Below, one piece after another: positions 43,334-52,464 of a stretch of DNA of 64,000 nt. The DNA is from Deltaproteobacteria bacterium HGW-Deltaproteobacteria-15. Its GTDB lineage: Bacteria > Desulfobacterota > DSM-4660 > Desulfatiglandales > HGW-15. A program made the translations under genes and the position numbers. The notes below the pieces were generated by a model that did no database searches, had not been told where the DNA came from, and worked only from the letters and a program-made list of their open reading frames with translations. The stretch lies in the NCBI GenBank assembly GCA_002840535.1, contig PHBH01000059.1, positions 19,275 through 83,274 on the forward strand, given 5' to 3'. Each line of letters opens with the position of its first letter. Positions within the stretch are counted from its first letter, which is position 1.

Positions 43334-43936
43334 ATGACCGAAAACAAACTTCCGGAAATCATCCGCAAGACCCTCTCCGGCAGGCGCCCTGTTGAAATCG
43401 AAGATGGGTTCCGCTCTTACAGGCACGCGGCGGTACTGATCCCCATTTTCAAGGAAGGAGAGGAGTACAAGATCCTCTTCACCAAGCGGACAAGCCTGGT
43501 GGACGCTCACAAAGGGCAGATATCCTTCCCCGGAGGAAGGATCGATGAAGAAGACTCTTCCCCTGAGATGACGGCCTTGCGGGAAGCGGAAGAGGAGATC
43601 GGCCTCAAGAGAGAGGATGTGGAAGTGCTCGGCAGGATAGACGACGCCGTTACAGTGGTTTCCAACTTCGTAGTGCACCCCTTTGTGGGTCTCATCCCCT
43701 TTCCCTATGACTTCATGATCAATACCTTCGAGGTTGACCGGATGCTCTACGTGCCCTTCAGCTCTTTCCTGCCGGACGGCGTGGCCGACCGGATTTTGCC
43801 GATCGAGTACGAAGGGACGGTTGTAGAGAGCCTCAGCTACGTCCACGAAGGGGAAGTGATCTGGGGGGCAACGGCCAGGATCATGAAGAACTTCATCCGG
43901 ATTTTGGGTGACTCAGTGAAGTCCATCTTTCATTGA
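43334..43936 (+). CDS. Nudix hydrolase, CoA pyrophosphatase type
   Basis: The 200-residue protein has the Nudix box GGRIDEEDSSPEMTALREAE with EEIGL, and the longer CoA-type signature after it. It probably splits CoA or acyl-CoA to phosphopantetheine and 3',5'-ADP. It starts four bases after the cyclase stop, in the same operon. Confidence 0.9.
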   Translation: MTENKLPEIIRKTLSGRRPVEIEDGFRSYRHAAVLIPIFKEGEEYKILFTKRTSLVDAHKGQISFPGGRIDEEDSSPEMTALREAEEEIGLKREDVEVLGRIDDAVTVVSNFVVHPFVGLIPFPYDFMINTFEVDRMLYVPFSSFLPDGVADRILPIEYEGTVVESLSYVHEGEVIWGATARIMKNFIRILGDSVKSIFH

Positions 43937-43949
43937 TCATTAGGCATTT

Positions 43950-44080
43950 GGGGGTCTCTCGCTCGCTTCGCTAGAGGACGCTGAGTTACTGGGGAAAGAG
44001 CGCCATTTGTCCTGTTTTCTTGGCCAAGAAAACAGGACAAATGACGCCCCTGACTCTCTGCGGGCTTTGTGAGAGACGGT
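43950..44080. repeat. Dispersed palindromic element, copy 2, with GTCTCTC/GAGAGAC ends
   Basis: CATTTGTCCTGTTTTCTTGG (44004-44023) pairs perfectly over 20 bp with 44024-44043, with no loop. The flanking GTCTCTCGCTCGCTTCGCT matches copy 1 at 33466. The element ends in GAGAGAC, inverted relative to GTCTCTC at its start. It looks like a short nonautonomous palindromic element rather than a simple terminator. Confidence 0.75.
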
Positions 44081-44135
44081 TTTCTGAATTTGATGTTGCC
44101 TGCAAGGGTCTGATGAGCTATATTTTCAACCGTGT

Positions 44136-44212
44136 CGGGACGTGGCTCAGTCTGGTAGAGCACTGCGTTCGGGACGCAGGAGTCGCTGGTTCAAATCCAG
44201 TCGTCCCGACCA
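44136..44212 (+). tRNA. tRNA-Pro (anticodon CGG)
   Basis: A full cloverleaf is seen: acceptor CGGGACG paired with CGTCCCG, D-loop with GTGGCTCAGTCTGGTAGAGC, anticodon stem CTGCG/CGCAG with loop TTCGGGA, and T-arm GGTTCAAATCC. Discriminator A and an encoded CCA are present. The loop gives anticodon CGG, reading CCG (Pro). Confidence 0.95.
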
Positions 44213-44228
44213 CTTTCATGACAGCAGA

Positions 44229-44255
44229 GGCCACTCCACCGAGTGGCCTTTTCTT
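44229..44255 (+). terminator. Rho-independent terminator of tRNA-Pro
   Basis: GGCCACTC-CACC-GAGTGGCC is a perfect 8-bp stem followed by TTTTCTTA, seventeen bases after the tRNA. Confidence 0.85.
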
Positions 44256-44412
44256 ATGGGAGCCCCCTCGGCCGCCCCCATGTCCAATCCGGTGCAGTGA
44301 TCCCTTTGTAGGAGCAAGCTCCCGCTTGCGATAATTCGTTTCCTGTCCCGGCTCGATCCGGAAGAATCCAATCTTCAGCGCACTGGACTCCATATCGAGT
44401 GTCGGTATTCTA
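44256..44412. other. Spacer with GTAGGAGCAAGCTCC-type motif
   Basis: No gene is seen. TGTAGGAGCAAGCTCCCGCT (near 44308-44331) resembles a palindromic repeat found between genes of many bacteria. Confidence 0.45.
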
Positions 44413-44778
44413 CTAACCGGCGTCAGGTTCATACACCCGTATGCGGCCGGGCTCAACAACCCATAGCTTGCCGGCAAGAGGCCTTGTTTTCAACTCAGGT
44501 AAGATTGTTGAGAGGAGAACTCGAATATTGAGCAAAGTGGGTCTCTTTGGTCTCAGCACCACGATCCCATTTGAAGACGAAGGAGGGAAACGGAGAGGAT
44601 TGGAATAGTCCAGATCCAGGGTGATTAGGGCGTGTCCGGAACTGCAACACCTCTCGTAAACCGTACTATCCGGTTGGCCTGACAGATGCTGATCCAAGAT
44701 TGTGTCCGCTTCATGGCCATTCTCTATCAGCAAATGAGCAAGGCGCACATCAAGGTTTTCATCCAACTTGAACTTCAT
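44413..44778 (-). CDS. DUF5615/Mut7-C-like PIN-fold protein, probable toxin
   Basis: The 121-residue product (ATG 44778) begins MKFKLDENLDVRLAHLLIENG and has the conserved D and E residues of DUF5615 (LDEN; ITLDLDYSN). DUF5615 proteins often pair with DUF433 and are predicted PIN-type nucleases. It overlaps the DUF433 gene by 20 bases. Confidence 0.85.
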   Translation of the reverse strand: MKFKLDENLDVRLAHLLIENGHEADTILDQHLSGQPDSTVYERCCSSGHALITLDLDYSNPLRFPPSSSNGIVVLRPKRPTLLNIRVLLSTILPELKTRPLAGKLWVVEPGRIRVYEPDAG

Positions 44779-45025
44779 CGCCGGAAGCCTCGACTTGAAT
44801 CGGAATGACATGCTCCCTGGTCATCTCTGCTGCATAAGCGAGTGCAGCCCGAATATCTTCCGGTTTGAGCTGAGGATAAGCAGCAAGTATCTCGTTTTCG
44901 CTGATCCCGGCTGCAAGATTATCCACGATCAATGAAACCCAGATCCGGGTCCCTTTGATACAGGCCCTGCCAAAACAGACGTTCGGATCGACAGATATTC
45001 TCTTGAGCAGCTCTTCTCTTGTCAT
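44759..45025 (-). CDS. DUF433 protein, probable antitoxin
   Basis: The 88-residue product starts at ATG 45025, behind AGGGGGACAGG. It has the DUF433 start ISVDPNVCFGRACIKGTRIWV and a short helix-turn-helix-like C-terminus. DUF433 genes usually precede a DUF5615 toxin, as here. Confidence 0.87.
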   Translation of the reverse strand: MTREELLKRISVDPNVCFGRACIKGTRIWVSLIVDNLAAGISENEILAAYPQLKPEDIRAALAYAAEMTREHVIPIQVEASGDEVQVG

Positions 45026-45457
45026 CCTGTCCCCCTGGTCGGTGACTTTCACAAGATCATAATCGTTTTGCACATGGAAGTATAGCACCTCCCAGATTCT
45101 TCCCGCCGACCTCCAGTGTAAGCCTTCGCAGTGCAGCGGAGATCCCGTGTGTCGTGTCGCGGGGCCGGGCTATTTTTTTGGGGTCGCGCAGAATTTGACA
45201 CGAATCTATGCCGGGCGTAAAATCCAGGCAACTGAGGTCGTGGCGCCATTTGAAGTAGGGTATTCCGAAGACCCAGGGAGCATTCCGGATCCTCCTTGCT
45301 GAATACCCGCTTGCACTTCAAACCCACGGCCTCTCTGATTTTACAAGAAGATGATATGCGGTAAGGGCTCGAAGATTTGAACATCGAATTGCAGCAGGTC
45401 TTGCAATAGCCTGTTTCCAGTACGCTGCAGCGTCCATGGCAATGAAAGGGAAGAAGA
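45026..45457. other. Intergenic region between the DUF433 pair and the dehydrogenase gene
   Basis: No gene is seen in about 430 bp. No clear promoter or repeat was found. Confidence 0.4.
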
Positions 45458-46531
45458 ATGAATGACAGTGTGCGCATCGCCTTCGAGGATCTGAAAAATT
45501 TCTGCAAGCAGGCCTACGAGAAAGCCGGTGTTCCTGAGGCTGAGGCTGACATCGTGGCCGATCTGCTGGTGCGTTCGGATCTGCGCGGCGTGGAGACACA
45601 TGGAGTCACCCGGTTGCCGATCTACATCCGGAGGCTCCAGAAAGGGTTTGTCCGCAAAGAGAGCAGTATCACCGTGATCAAAGAGAAAGGACCCACTGCC
45701 TTCCTGGATGGACACGGCTCCATGGGACATCTTTCCGCATCCCGCGGAATGGAGGAGGCGATCCGGCGGGCGGAGGAGTATGGCATCGGCTGGGTTTCGG
45801 TCAGAGACAGCGGGCATTTCGGGGTGGCCGGCCTTTTCCCGATGATGGCCTTGAAGAAGGACTTCATTGGTTATGTGGTCTCCAATTCCGCGCCCATGAT
45901 GTTCCCTTGGGGAGGGAAGCAGCGCATTATCGGCAACAACCCTCTTGCATATGCGTTCCCGGCAGATAAATGCCTGCCCGTGGTCCTTGATTTCTCGTTG
46001 AGCGTCGTATCCTCGGGGAAACTGATCCTCTGCCGGAAAAAGGGGGAGCGAATCCCCCTCGGCTGGGCCGTGGACAAGGAAGGGATCCCGACCGAAGATC
46101 CCTATGAGGGGTATGAAGGCGGTGGCTCCCTCGCCCCTGTAGGAGGTCATAAAGGTTATGGACTGGTGCTGGCGCACGAGATGCTGACCGCTGTCCTGAC
46201 GGCCGGAAAGTGGACAAGCAAGATCAAAAGTCTTTATGAGGAGGATCCTTTCGGTATCCAGGGGACCTGCCATTCCTTCATGGCCATAGATCCGGATTGT
46301 TTCATCGGGAGGAAGGGGTTCAAGAAAAACATGGATGAGTACATCCTCGCCATCAAGGGCAGCGCCAGGGCCAAAGGCGCCGCGGAAATCCTTGTGCCCG
46401 GCGAACCGGAGCACCGGACCGAGGTAAAATTTCTGGAGCAAGGAATTCCTCTGCCTCCGAACACGGCCAGGGAATTGACTGGACTGGCAGAAACGCTCGG
46501 GATCCCGAATCCGTTTCAAGGAAGCCGGTAG
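45458..46531 (+). CDS. Malate/L-lactate dehydrogenase family (Ldh2/YbiC type) enzyme
   Basis: The 357-residue protein has family motifs RGVETHGVTRLP, GHGSMGHLSASRGMEEAI and NPLAYAFP. The family are NAD(P)-dependent 2-hydroxy-acid oxidoreductases without a classical Rossmann fold (malate, lactate, ureidoglycolate, sulfolactate). The substrate is not fixed by sequence here. It stands alone, between long spacers. Confidence 0.9.
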   Translation: MNDSVRIAFEDLKNFCKQAYEKAGVPEAEADIVADLLVRSDLRGVETHGVTRLPIYIRRLQKGFVRKESSITVIKEKGPTAFLDGHGSMGHLSASRGMEEAIRRAEEYGIGWVSVRDSGHFGVAGLFPMMALKKDFIGYVVSNSAPMMFPWGGKQRIIGNNPLAYAFPADKCLPVVLDFSLSVVSSGKLILCRKKGERIPLGWAVDKEGIPTEDPYEGYEGGGSLAPVGGHKGYGLVLAHEMLTAVLTAGKWTSKIKSLYEEDPFGIQGTCHSFMAIDPDCFIGRKGFKKNMDEYILAIKGSARAKGAAEILVPGEPEHRTEVKFLEQGIPLPPNTARELTGLAETLGIPNPFQGSR

Positions 46532-46767
46532 AGAGATCTGCACAGAACATCGGGCAACATGCACAAGAATTTGTGCAAATCAGGAGGACCACCAGTTTGG
46601 GACCTCCCGCTTTTCTGCGACAAACATGTGATTGCCAGAACCTTTTCCGACCTCCTTCCCATCTGACTCCATTGGCATAGTACTTGAAGTGGGGTATGTC
46701 ATCCATGCCCCGAGCGCGTTCTGCTCCCTGGCATTGATTCTCCTAACCATTGTGCTCAAGGAGAAAC

Positions 46768-47181
46768 ATGACAGACCGTCTACCCTGCACAAATCATCTG
46801 GTCCTGGCCGAAGACGACGAAGACTTCCTCATGATAATGAGGCTCGCTCTGGAGGCCGTCGGATTTGCAGGCAAGCTCGACCTGGTCAACAACTATCGCG
46901 CACTCATGGGTTATCTGCAGCAGAGGGAAATACCGGAGCTTATCATTTTAGACCTCAAAACAAAGCCCGACGACTGGCGCACAGCCCTCCGGGGGCTGAA
47001 AGAGCACGACCGATTCAAAAGCATACCGGTCGTGGTGCTGACAGCCTCCAGCGACACGGAAGACATTGATCTCTGCAAAAGTTACCGCAGGTGCTCCTTT
47101 ATCCAGAAGCCATCGACCTTCCTTGACTGGAGGACATGCATGAAAAATCTGATCCGAACCAAGCACCCGGAGCGGGCTTAG
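46768..47181 (+). CDS. Stand-alone receiver protein
   Basis: The 137-residue product (ATG 46768, AAGGAG upstream) is a receiver with the acidic pair EDDEDF, phospho-Asp in LIILDLK and Lys in FIQKP. It has no output domain and no kinase gene next to it. Its loop after the phospho-Asp (TKPDDWRTALRG) is atypical. Confidence 0.88.
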   Translation: MTDRLPCTNHLVLAEDDEDFLMIMRLALEAVGFAGKLDLVNNYRALMGYLQQREIPELIILDLKTKPDDWRTALRGLKEHDRFKSIPVVVLTASSDTEDIDLCKSYRRCSFIQKPSTFLDWRTCMKNLIRTKHPERA

Positions 47182-47235
47182 GGGAATAGTGCGTTTGTTT
47201 GGAACCAAGCTCCGGCCTATTGGTTATCGGCTTCG

Positions 47236-47559
47236 CTACTTCGACATCCGGAATCTGGCCTTGACCGCCACGACGTTCTCCGTGCGGACCAAGGCGTCGA
47301 AATAATCCACCCCTTCAAGTTCGGCTATGTGCAGATGATTTCCGCTGACTGCTTTCAGGGTGCCGAACAGCTCCTTGCCCGAGTTCAGGACCACGATGAT
47401 GCGCTTGCCTACGTATACCTTCAAATTGTCCGCTATCGTGGCCTCGACATTGAAACTCGCTCCTTCCACCGGCACCGATGCCGCCTGTGTTACGGCCGAG
47501 GCAAGAACGAGAGCGAGCACTACGACTACACCCACGATCCAGTCGTTAACTTTTTTCAT
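47236..47559 (-). CDS. Exported LSm/SH3-like small protein
   Basis: The 107-residue protein has an N-terminal signal peptide (to about residue 27, AVTQAA). The rest (KRIIVVLNSGKELFGTLKAVSGNHLHI ... YFDALVRTENVVAV) looks like an LSm-type small beta-barrel that has been exported. LSm proteins normally bind RNA in the cytoplasm; an exported form is unusual. It has its own promoter. Confidence 0.8.
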   Translation of the reverse strand: MKKVNDWIVGVVVVLALVLASAVTQAASVPVEGASFNVEATIADNLKVYVGKRIIVVLNSGKELFGTLKAVSGNHLHIAELEGVDYFDALVRTENVVAVKARFRMSK

Positions 47560-47663
47560 CCCGGTTCCTCCTTGTTCTTAATAGAGTCCTTCAGATCGAG
47601 ATCTCACCACATGGATTGTTTTTGATGGACGCAGGCCAAAAAAACTCATTTGCTTTGATCAGG

Positions 47664-47693
47664 GATATAGTGAATGTGGACATTGCGTGTCAA
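47664..47693 (-). promoter_or_regulatory. Sigma-70-type promoter of the exported LSm-like gene
   Basis: TTGACA (47688-47693) and TATATC (47664-47669) are 18 bases apart on the minus strand. The leader is about 100 nt. Confidence 0.55.
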
Positions 47694-47699
47694 TCATGA

Positions 47700-48119
47700 A
47701 AAATAAGCCCTTTTGAGGTATCGCTGATTTAAGTGACTGATAACTTACCTGTCAAATCGTCAAGAATCTCAGGAATGGAAGATCACGGCAGCCCTCCAGC
47801 GGTTTGGCATCCCGCTCCCGGCCTCCCGCTGAAAGCTTCGGATCACCGGATCATTGACTTGTTCTCTTGAGAGGTTATTGTCTCTGAGTGTATTTCAGAC
47901 AGGACCCTCCCTGAGACGGTTTCGGTTGACGTAACCCGATTGTTCAAACCACGCAAGGAATCCGCCGCGCTCTTCTGTTTTTATACTGATTTATTTCCTG
48001 GTCGATTGTTTACGCCTGCCTGAACGGCATCCTATCCGTTGTGTCTGAGAGCAGTTGCATAAGAATAATTATGAGTGCCTGCAAAGGCGCTTGCTTTAGA
48101 AAAAAAGGAAACAGCTTTC
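47700..48119. other. Intergenic region, nothing recognised
   Basis: About 420 bp with no gene. No repeats, hairpins or clear promoter were found. Confidence 0.4.
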
Positions 48120-48659
48120 ATGGCCTCTCTTGCTGAGAATGCGGAATCGCTGCTGCTCGCCGCATTTCTCTTTCTTATGGTGTGGCACATTTACAGAAAG
48201 GCCAAACACAGGAGAGGGTTTCTGTGGCAGCTCTGTTTTCTGGGGCTACTAGGGCTGTTTTCCATTGAAAATGTGGGGGTCACAAGGAACTCCCTCTATA
48301 TCGGCCCAATCCTCTTCAAATCGGAAAGACCGTCTCCCCTGATCAGGATTTTTTCCGGCAAAGCGAAACTCTTCGTTATCGAAAATCACGGGAAAGAGAC
48401 ATTTCTTGCTTCGGTCTCTGCCGTGTCCGCCAGGCCCATGTTCGAATTCAAGATTCTCGAGGGAGGCGAGTACCTGAAGGAAAGGCGGGAGAGGTTCAGA
48501 GAAAGAACGCTCTCGCTCGCAATTCCAGCGGGAAAAAGGGTCACTGTCCAAACACCTGACGATGTGATGCTTGAACCCCATGATGTTCATGCATTGCAGT
48601 TCGGGGTTCGCGGATACTACGCAAACCGTTCCGGATTTCCTCCCATAAGACTGAAGTAA
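48120..48659 (+). CDS. Membrane-anchored protein of unknown function
   Basis: The 179-residue product (ATG 48120) has two N-terminal hydrophobic segments (about 8-24 and 33-50) and a soluble C-terminal part that looks beta-rich. I recognise no family. A longer frame begins at 48075. It is convergent with the receiver gene at 48689. Confidence 0.6.
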   Translation: MASLAENAESLLLAAFLFLMVWHIYRKAKHRRGFLWQLCFLGLLGLFSIENVGVTRNSLYIGPILFKSERPSPLIRIFSGKAKLFVIENHGKETFLASVSAVSARPMFEFKILEGGEYLKERRERFRERTLSLAIPAGKRVTVQTPDDVMLEPHDVHALQFGVRGYYANRSGFPPIRLK

Positions 48660-48688
48660 ACGACGGTGGTATCCGGACGGCAGGCACT

Positions 48689-49117
48689 TCACTTCTCGTT
48701 TGGAAGCCTGACCGTCCTGAACCAGTAACTGAAGATCTCGTTCAGGGTCTTGACCAAGTCCTCAAACCCGCTCGGTTTGATGATATAGCCTTTGGCACTC
48801 TCAGCGTAGACCTTCCTGACCTCGCCTTCCTGATTCGATCCGGTAAGAACGATTACCGGAATCGTTCGCAGTTCAGGATCCTCCTTTATCGCGGCAATGA
48901 TCTCATGGGCGCCCATTCGGGGCATTCGAAGATCGACAAGAATGATGCTGGGCCGCGGGTTTTCTTTCTCTTTTACAAATCTCATCAACTCAGCGCCATC
49001 GGACGCAATGTGGTATGCAACGTTGAAATCGCTCTTTCCGATGGCCTCCTCGTATAGCAAGCGGTCATCCGGGTCGTCTTCAGCCATTAACACGAAATGC
49101 CGTTCCTCTTTGGACAT
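48689..49117 (-). CDS. Rcp1-type stand-alone receiver protein
   Basis: The 142-residue product (ATG 49117, AAGGAG six bases upstream) has the acidic cluster EDDPDD, phospho-Asp in IILVDLRMPRMG and Lys in YIIKPSG. The form (MAEDDPDDRLLYEEA) is typical of Rcp1-like receivers that often partner phytochrome-type or PAS kinases. No kinase is adjacent. Confidence 0.9.
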   Translation of the reverse strand: MSKEERHFVLMAEDDPDDRLLYEEAIGKSDFNVAYHIASDGAELMRFVKEKENPRPSIILVDLRMPRMGAHEIIAAIKEDPELRTIPVIVLTGSNQEGEVRKVYAESAKGYIIKPSGFEDLVKTLNEIFSYWFRTVRLPNEK

Positions 49118-49343
49118 GCTCTGCTCCTTCTTTTCAATCGCGCATGTTAGGGACCCCCTATCGTTGTGACCATACATTTATCTGCGTATTTTAGGGTCTG
49201 GGGGATCTTCCTTTTCCCTTTTCGAATTCCCATAGAATCTCCCGCTCTACGGTGGTCTTCACTTCTCCTGCTGGATTCTCCGGTGAGAGATGGACTTTGA
49301 ATCTTCGGCAGTGATATTGTGAGATCAGACTCGAGGAAAGGGG

Positions 49344-50612
49344 ATGCAGATGGAAACAGTCGTAATCGTCAGCGGGGCAAGAACCCCAATCGGCGCATAC
49401 GGAGGGTCGCTGAGAGAAGTGCCTGTGTACAGGTTGGCCAGCATTGTCCTGAACGAGGCCGCCAGCAGGGCCAGGATCGATCCCGCCTGGGTCGACGATG
49501 TCATCATGGGACAGTCCTACCAGAACGGTGAGTGTGCAAACGGCGCCAGGATGGCCCTTCTGGATGCCGGATGGCCCGACTCCGTCCCCGGGGTCACCCT
49601 GGATCGGCGGTGTTGCTCAGGGCTCGATACGATCTTCTTCGGGGCCATGAAGATCCAGACAGGCAACGCGGATATCATAGTCGCCGGCGGAATGGAGAAC
49701 ATGAGCCAGGCCGAGCTCTATTTTCCAGGAGACATCAAGTGGGGGTTAGGCGGTAAAAAGGATGACAAGTGGGGCTTCATGCCACGCGGCCATGGCGCTC
49801 TATCCATGTGGGGCATTCCCTTTTATGACAGGGTCCAGCGCGCGAGGGTGATGTCCCAGCCAATACACCGATACGGCGAGCTCAATTCCATGATGTCCTG
49901 GGCAGAGACCGCAGCCAGGAAGGAGAACGTCTCCCGCAGGGAGGCGGATGAATGGGCGGCAAGAAGTCATCGACGGGCTTTTGCGGCAATGGAAGCGGGG
50001 AAGTTCAAACAGGAGATCGTTCCGGTACCGGTTCCGCAGGCCAAGGGAGAGCCAAAGATTTTCGATGCCGACGAAACACCGAGGCGGGATACTACTGTGG
50101 AAAAACTTGCAAAACTTGCCCCGGTCTACAAGGACGGCATCTGCACCGCAGGAAACTCATCCAGTGAAAATGACGGAGCAGCCGCACTCGTGCTCATGTC
50201 GGAGAAGAGGGCTGAAAAACTTGGGCTGAAACCTCTAGGCTACTTCAGAGCGTGTGCAGTAGCGGGTTCGGACCCGACTCTGACCTACCCGGCAGTGCCT
50301 GCTTCCGTTAACAAAGCCTTGGACAAGGCCGGGATCGGGATCGATCAGGTGGACCTTATTGAAATCCAGGAAGCCTTTGCAGTGCAGGCCCTGGCGGATG
50401 GACGGTTGATGGGATTGAAACCGTCCGAGCTTGAGAGCAAGGTCAACGTAAACGGCTCGGGAATCTCCCTGGGTCATCCCATTGCAGCGACCGGCGCCAT
50501 GAGAATGTTTACATTGCTGAACGAGATGAGTCGAAGAAACGCCAGATACGGACTGGAGACGATCTGCGGAGGAGGAGGTCTTGGAATCTGCGCTGTCCTT
50601 GAGAGAGTGTAG
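49344..50612 (+). CDS. Acetyl-CoA acetyltransferase (thiolase)
   Basis: The 422-residue protein has the thiolase nucleophile region (LDRRCCSGLDT), GHPIAATGAM with the catalytic His and CGGGGLG with the second Cys. It joins or splits acetyl-CoA units. It is slightly longer than usual. The enoyl-CoA hydratase gene begins 11 bp later, so the two probably act in fatty- or aromatic-acid beta-oxidation or its reverse. Confidence 0.94.
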   Translation: MQMETVVIVSGARTPIGAYGGSLREVPVYRLASIVLNEAASRARIDPAWVDDVIMGQSYQNGECANGARMALLDAGWPDSVPGVTLDRRCCSGLDTIFFGAMKIQTGNADIIVAGGMENMSQAELYFPGDIKWGLGGKKDDKWGFMPRGHGALSMWGIPFYDRVQRARVMSQPIHRYGELNSMMSWAETAARKENVSRREADEWAARSHRRAFAAMEAGKFKQEIVPVPVPQAKGEPKIFDADETPRRDTTVEKLAKLAPVYKDGICTAGNSSSENDGAAALVLMSEKRAEKLGLKPLGYFRACAVAGSDPTLTYPAVPASVNKALDKAGIGIDQVDLIEIQEAFAVQALADGRLMGLKPSELESKVNVNGSGISLGHPIAATGAMRMFTLLNEMSRRNARYGLETICGGGGLGICAVLERV

Positions 50613-50623
50613 GAGGAGAACGG

Positions 50624-51394
50624 ATGGATTTTTTGTACGAAAAAAAGGGAAAGGTGGCGATCTTCACTTTGAACCGCCCGGAGTCGATGAATGCGTTGAG
50701 CCCGAACCTTTTCAAGGAGATGCACGAGGCTTTCGAAGACTTCAGCAGGGACCCGGAACTCTGGGTCGGGATTTTGACCGGTGCCGGGGAAAAAGCCTTC
50801 TGTGCCGGCGCAGATATCAAGGAATGGCTTCCTTTTGTGAGGGAAAGCAGGGGAAAGCCGTGGATGGTTCCGACCACTCCGCTAAGGGGTATGGAGATCA
50901 CCAAGCCTTTGATCGCCGCCGTCAACGGCGTGGCAATGGGGGGAGGCCTTGAGCTCGTGCTCTGCTGCGACCTGCGGATCGCCTCCGAAAAGGCGCGATT
51001 CGCCTTCCCCGAAGCGCGATTGGGCATCCTCCCGCGGCTGGGGGGAACAACCAGGCTGCCCCGGAATATCCCCTGGTGCAAGGCCGCAGAGATCCTGTTC
51101 CTGAGCAAACCTCTTGACGCACAAGAGGCCTACAGGATCGGGTTGATCAACAAGGTTGCGCCGCCCGACCGGGTTATGCCTTTCGCCATGGAATGGGCCG
51201 AGGAGTTGTGCAATGCGGCGCCCCTTGCAGTCAGGAGCATCAAGGAGGCGATGCTGAGATCAAGAGGCATGTCCCTGGAAGAGGCGCTCTGGATTGAAAA
51301 CGATCTTGGCATGCCGCTTTACGATACTGAAGACTATGAGGAAGGCCGGGCGGCTTTCAAGGAAAAGCGGCCTCCTGTTTTCAAAGGCAAATAG
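50624..51394 (+). CDS. Enoyl-CoA hydratase/isomerase family protein
   Basis: The 256-residue crotonase-fold protein has the oxyanion-hole regions AFCAGADIKEW and VNGVAMGGGLELVLCCDLRIA, and the catalytic Glu region FPEARLGILPRLGGTTRLPR. It hydrates enoyl-CoA or does a related reaction. It is the second gene of the thiolase operon. Confidence 0.93.
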   Translation: MDFLYEKKGKVAIFTLNRPESMNALSPNLFKEMHEAFEDFSRDPELWVGILTGAGEKAFCAGADIKEWLPFVRESRGKPWMVPTTPLRGMEITKPLIAAVNGVAMGGGLELVLCCDLRIASEKARFAFPEARLGILPRLGGTTRLPRNIPWCKAAEILFLSKPLDAQEAYRIGLINKVAPPDRVMPFAMEWAEELCNAAPLAVRSIKEAMLRSRGMSLEEALWIENDLGMPLYDTEDYEEGRAAFKEKRPPVFKGK

Positions 51395-51870
51395 GAGCAT
51401 CGCTGACTATGATAACAAAAGGCACCGCTTGGAAGGATATCCACGCAGTGCCCCTTGTCATTTCGGAGAGGAGAGTGTTCGAAGATGGAGTTCGAATCTT
51501 CGAACGCGGTAATTAACAGCAACTTCCGTGCCTGATCTCAGACCATCATTATCTCTCGGGAACTCAACTCCTTTCAGGAATTTACTCTGTACAAGGAAGA
51601 AGAACCGTACAAACTGTTTCCAATTTCCGGGAAATCCGTTGCACAAATGTGGCAGGTTATTTTACTCCGAAGACCCTCTCTTTACGTTTGGATAGACGTC
51701 TCCTATAATGAGCCGTGTCTCGGATGAAATGGCGAACATTCGAGTTCAATGAATAGAAACGAACAAAAGGAATCCATCTTCCGCAATGAAGCTGCGGAGA
51801 TCCAGAGGCTGCATACGGCTTCATCTATCGGAGAGAGCAAAGGAAAGAGCATGGAAAAAGGAGCGAGCCG
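51395..51870. other. Intergenic region with a GTTCGAAGAT palindrome
   Basis: No gene is seen in about 475 bp. GTTCGAAGAT (51477-51486) pairs perfectly with ATCTTCGAAC (51496-51505). No T run follows, so it may be an operator or a structured RNA rather than a terminator. Confidence 0.45.
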
Positions 51871-52464
51871 GTGAGACGTGCCAAGTGCGAGATAACCGAT
51901 GAACGCGAAATCAAACGAATCCTGAACACCGCTACGGTCGGACGCATAGCGACCATGGGTTCCGACGGCTACCCTTATATAACTCCCGTGAACTTCGTCT
52001 TTCATGAAGGTGCGGTCTTTTTTCACTCAGCGCTTGCAGGGGAAAAGCTCGACAATATCGCGAAAGACTCGCGAGTTTGTTTCGAGGTGGATATCCCCCT
52101 TGCCTACCTGGAGGTGGGCTTCAATCCCGAGAAAAACCCCTGTCGCGCCCACCAGTTTTACCATAGCGTCGTCATCCGCGGAAAAGCCCGGATTATCGAC
52201 AACGGCGAGTTAAAGACGCAGGTCCTGAACGCTCTTGTGGGTAAACACGAGGAGAACAGGGAGTTTCAGCCGGTTACGGAGGACTCAAGCGGTTATAACC
52301 GATGCTGTGTCATCGAGGTAAAACCTGAGAGGATGACAGTCAAGTCGGATCTGGGTCAAGGCAAATCCCAAGAGTACCGGCGGCTCATTGCCGAGCGGTT
52401 GGCCAAACGCGGATTACCAGTGGACTTAGAGACAATAAAGGCGATGGGGGATGAAACCTCCTGA
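51871..52464 (+). CDS. Pyridoxamine 5'-phosphate oxidase-like FMN-binding protein
   Basis: The 197-residue product starts at GTG 51871, with AAGGAG seven bases upstream. It has the split-barrel flavin-binding fold of the PNPOx/NimA family (VGRIATMGSDGYPYITPVNFVF; LDNIAKDSRVCFEVDIP). Such proteins bind FMN, heme or F420; the substrate is unknown. The next small gene overlaps its end by 14 bases. Confidence 0.88.
   Translation: MRRAKCEITDEREIKRILNTATVGRIATMGSDGYPYITPVNFVFHEGAVFFHSALAGEKLDNIAKDSRVCFEVDIPLAYLEVGFNPEKNPCRAHQFYHSVVIRGKARIIDNGELKTQVLNALVGKHEENREFQPVTEDSSGYNRCCVIEVKPERMTVKSDLGQGKSQEYRRLIAERLAKRGLPVDLETIKAMGDETS

Noticed and set aside
43950..44080. Simple terminator of the Nudix gene
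   Set aside because: The 20-bp loopless palindrome and flank are shared with 33466-33600, so it is better described as a repeat element, though it may stop transcription too.
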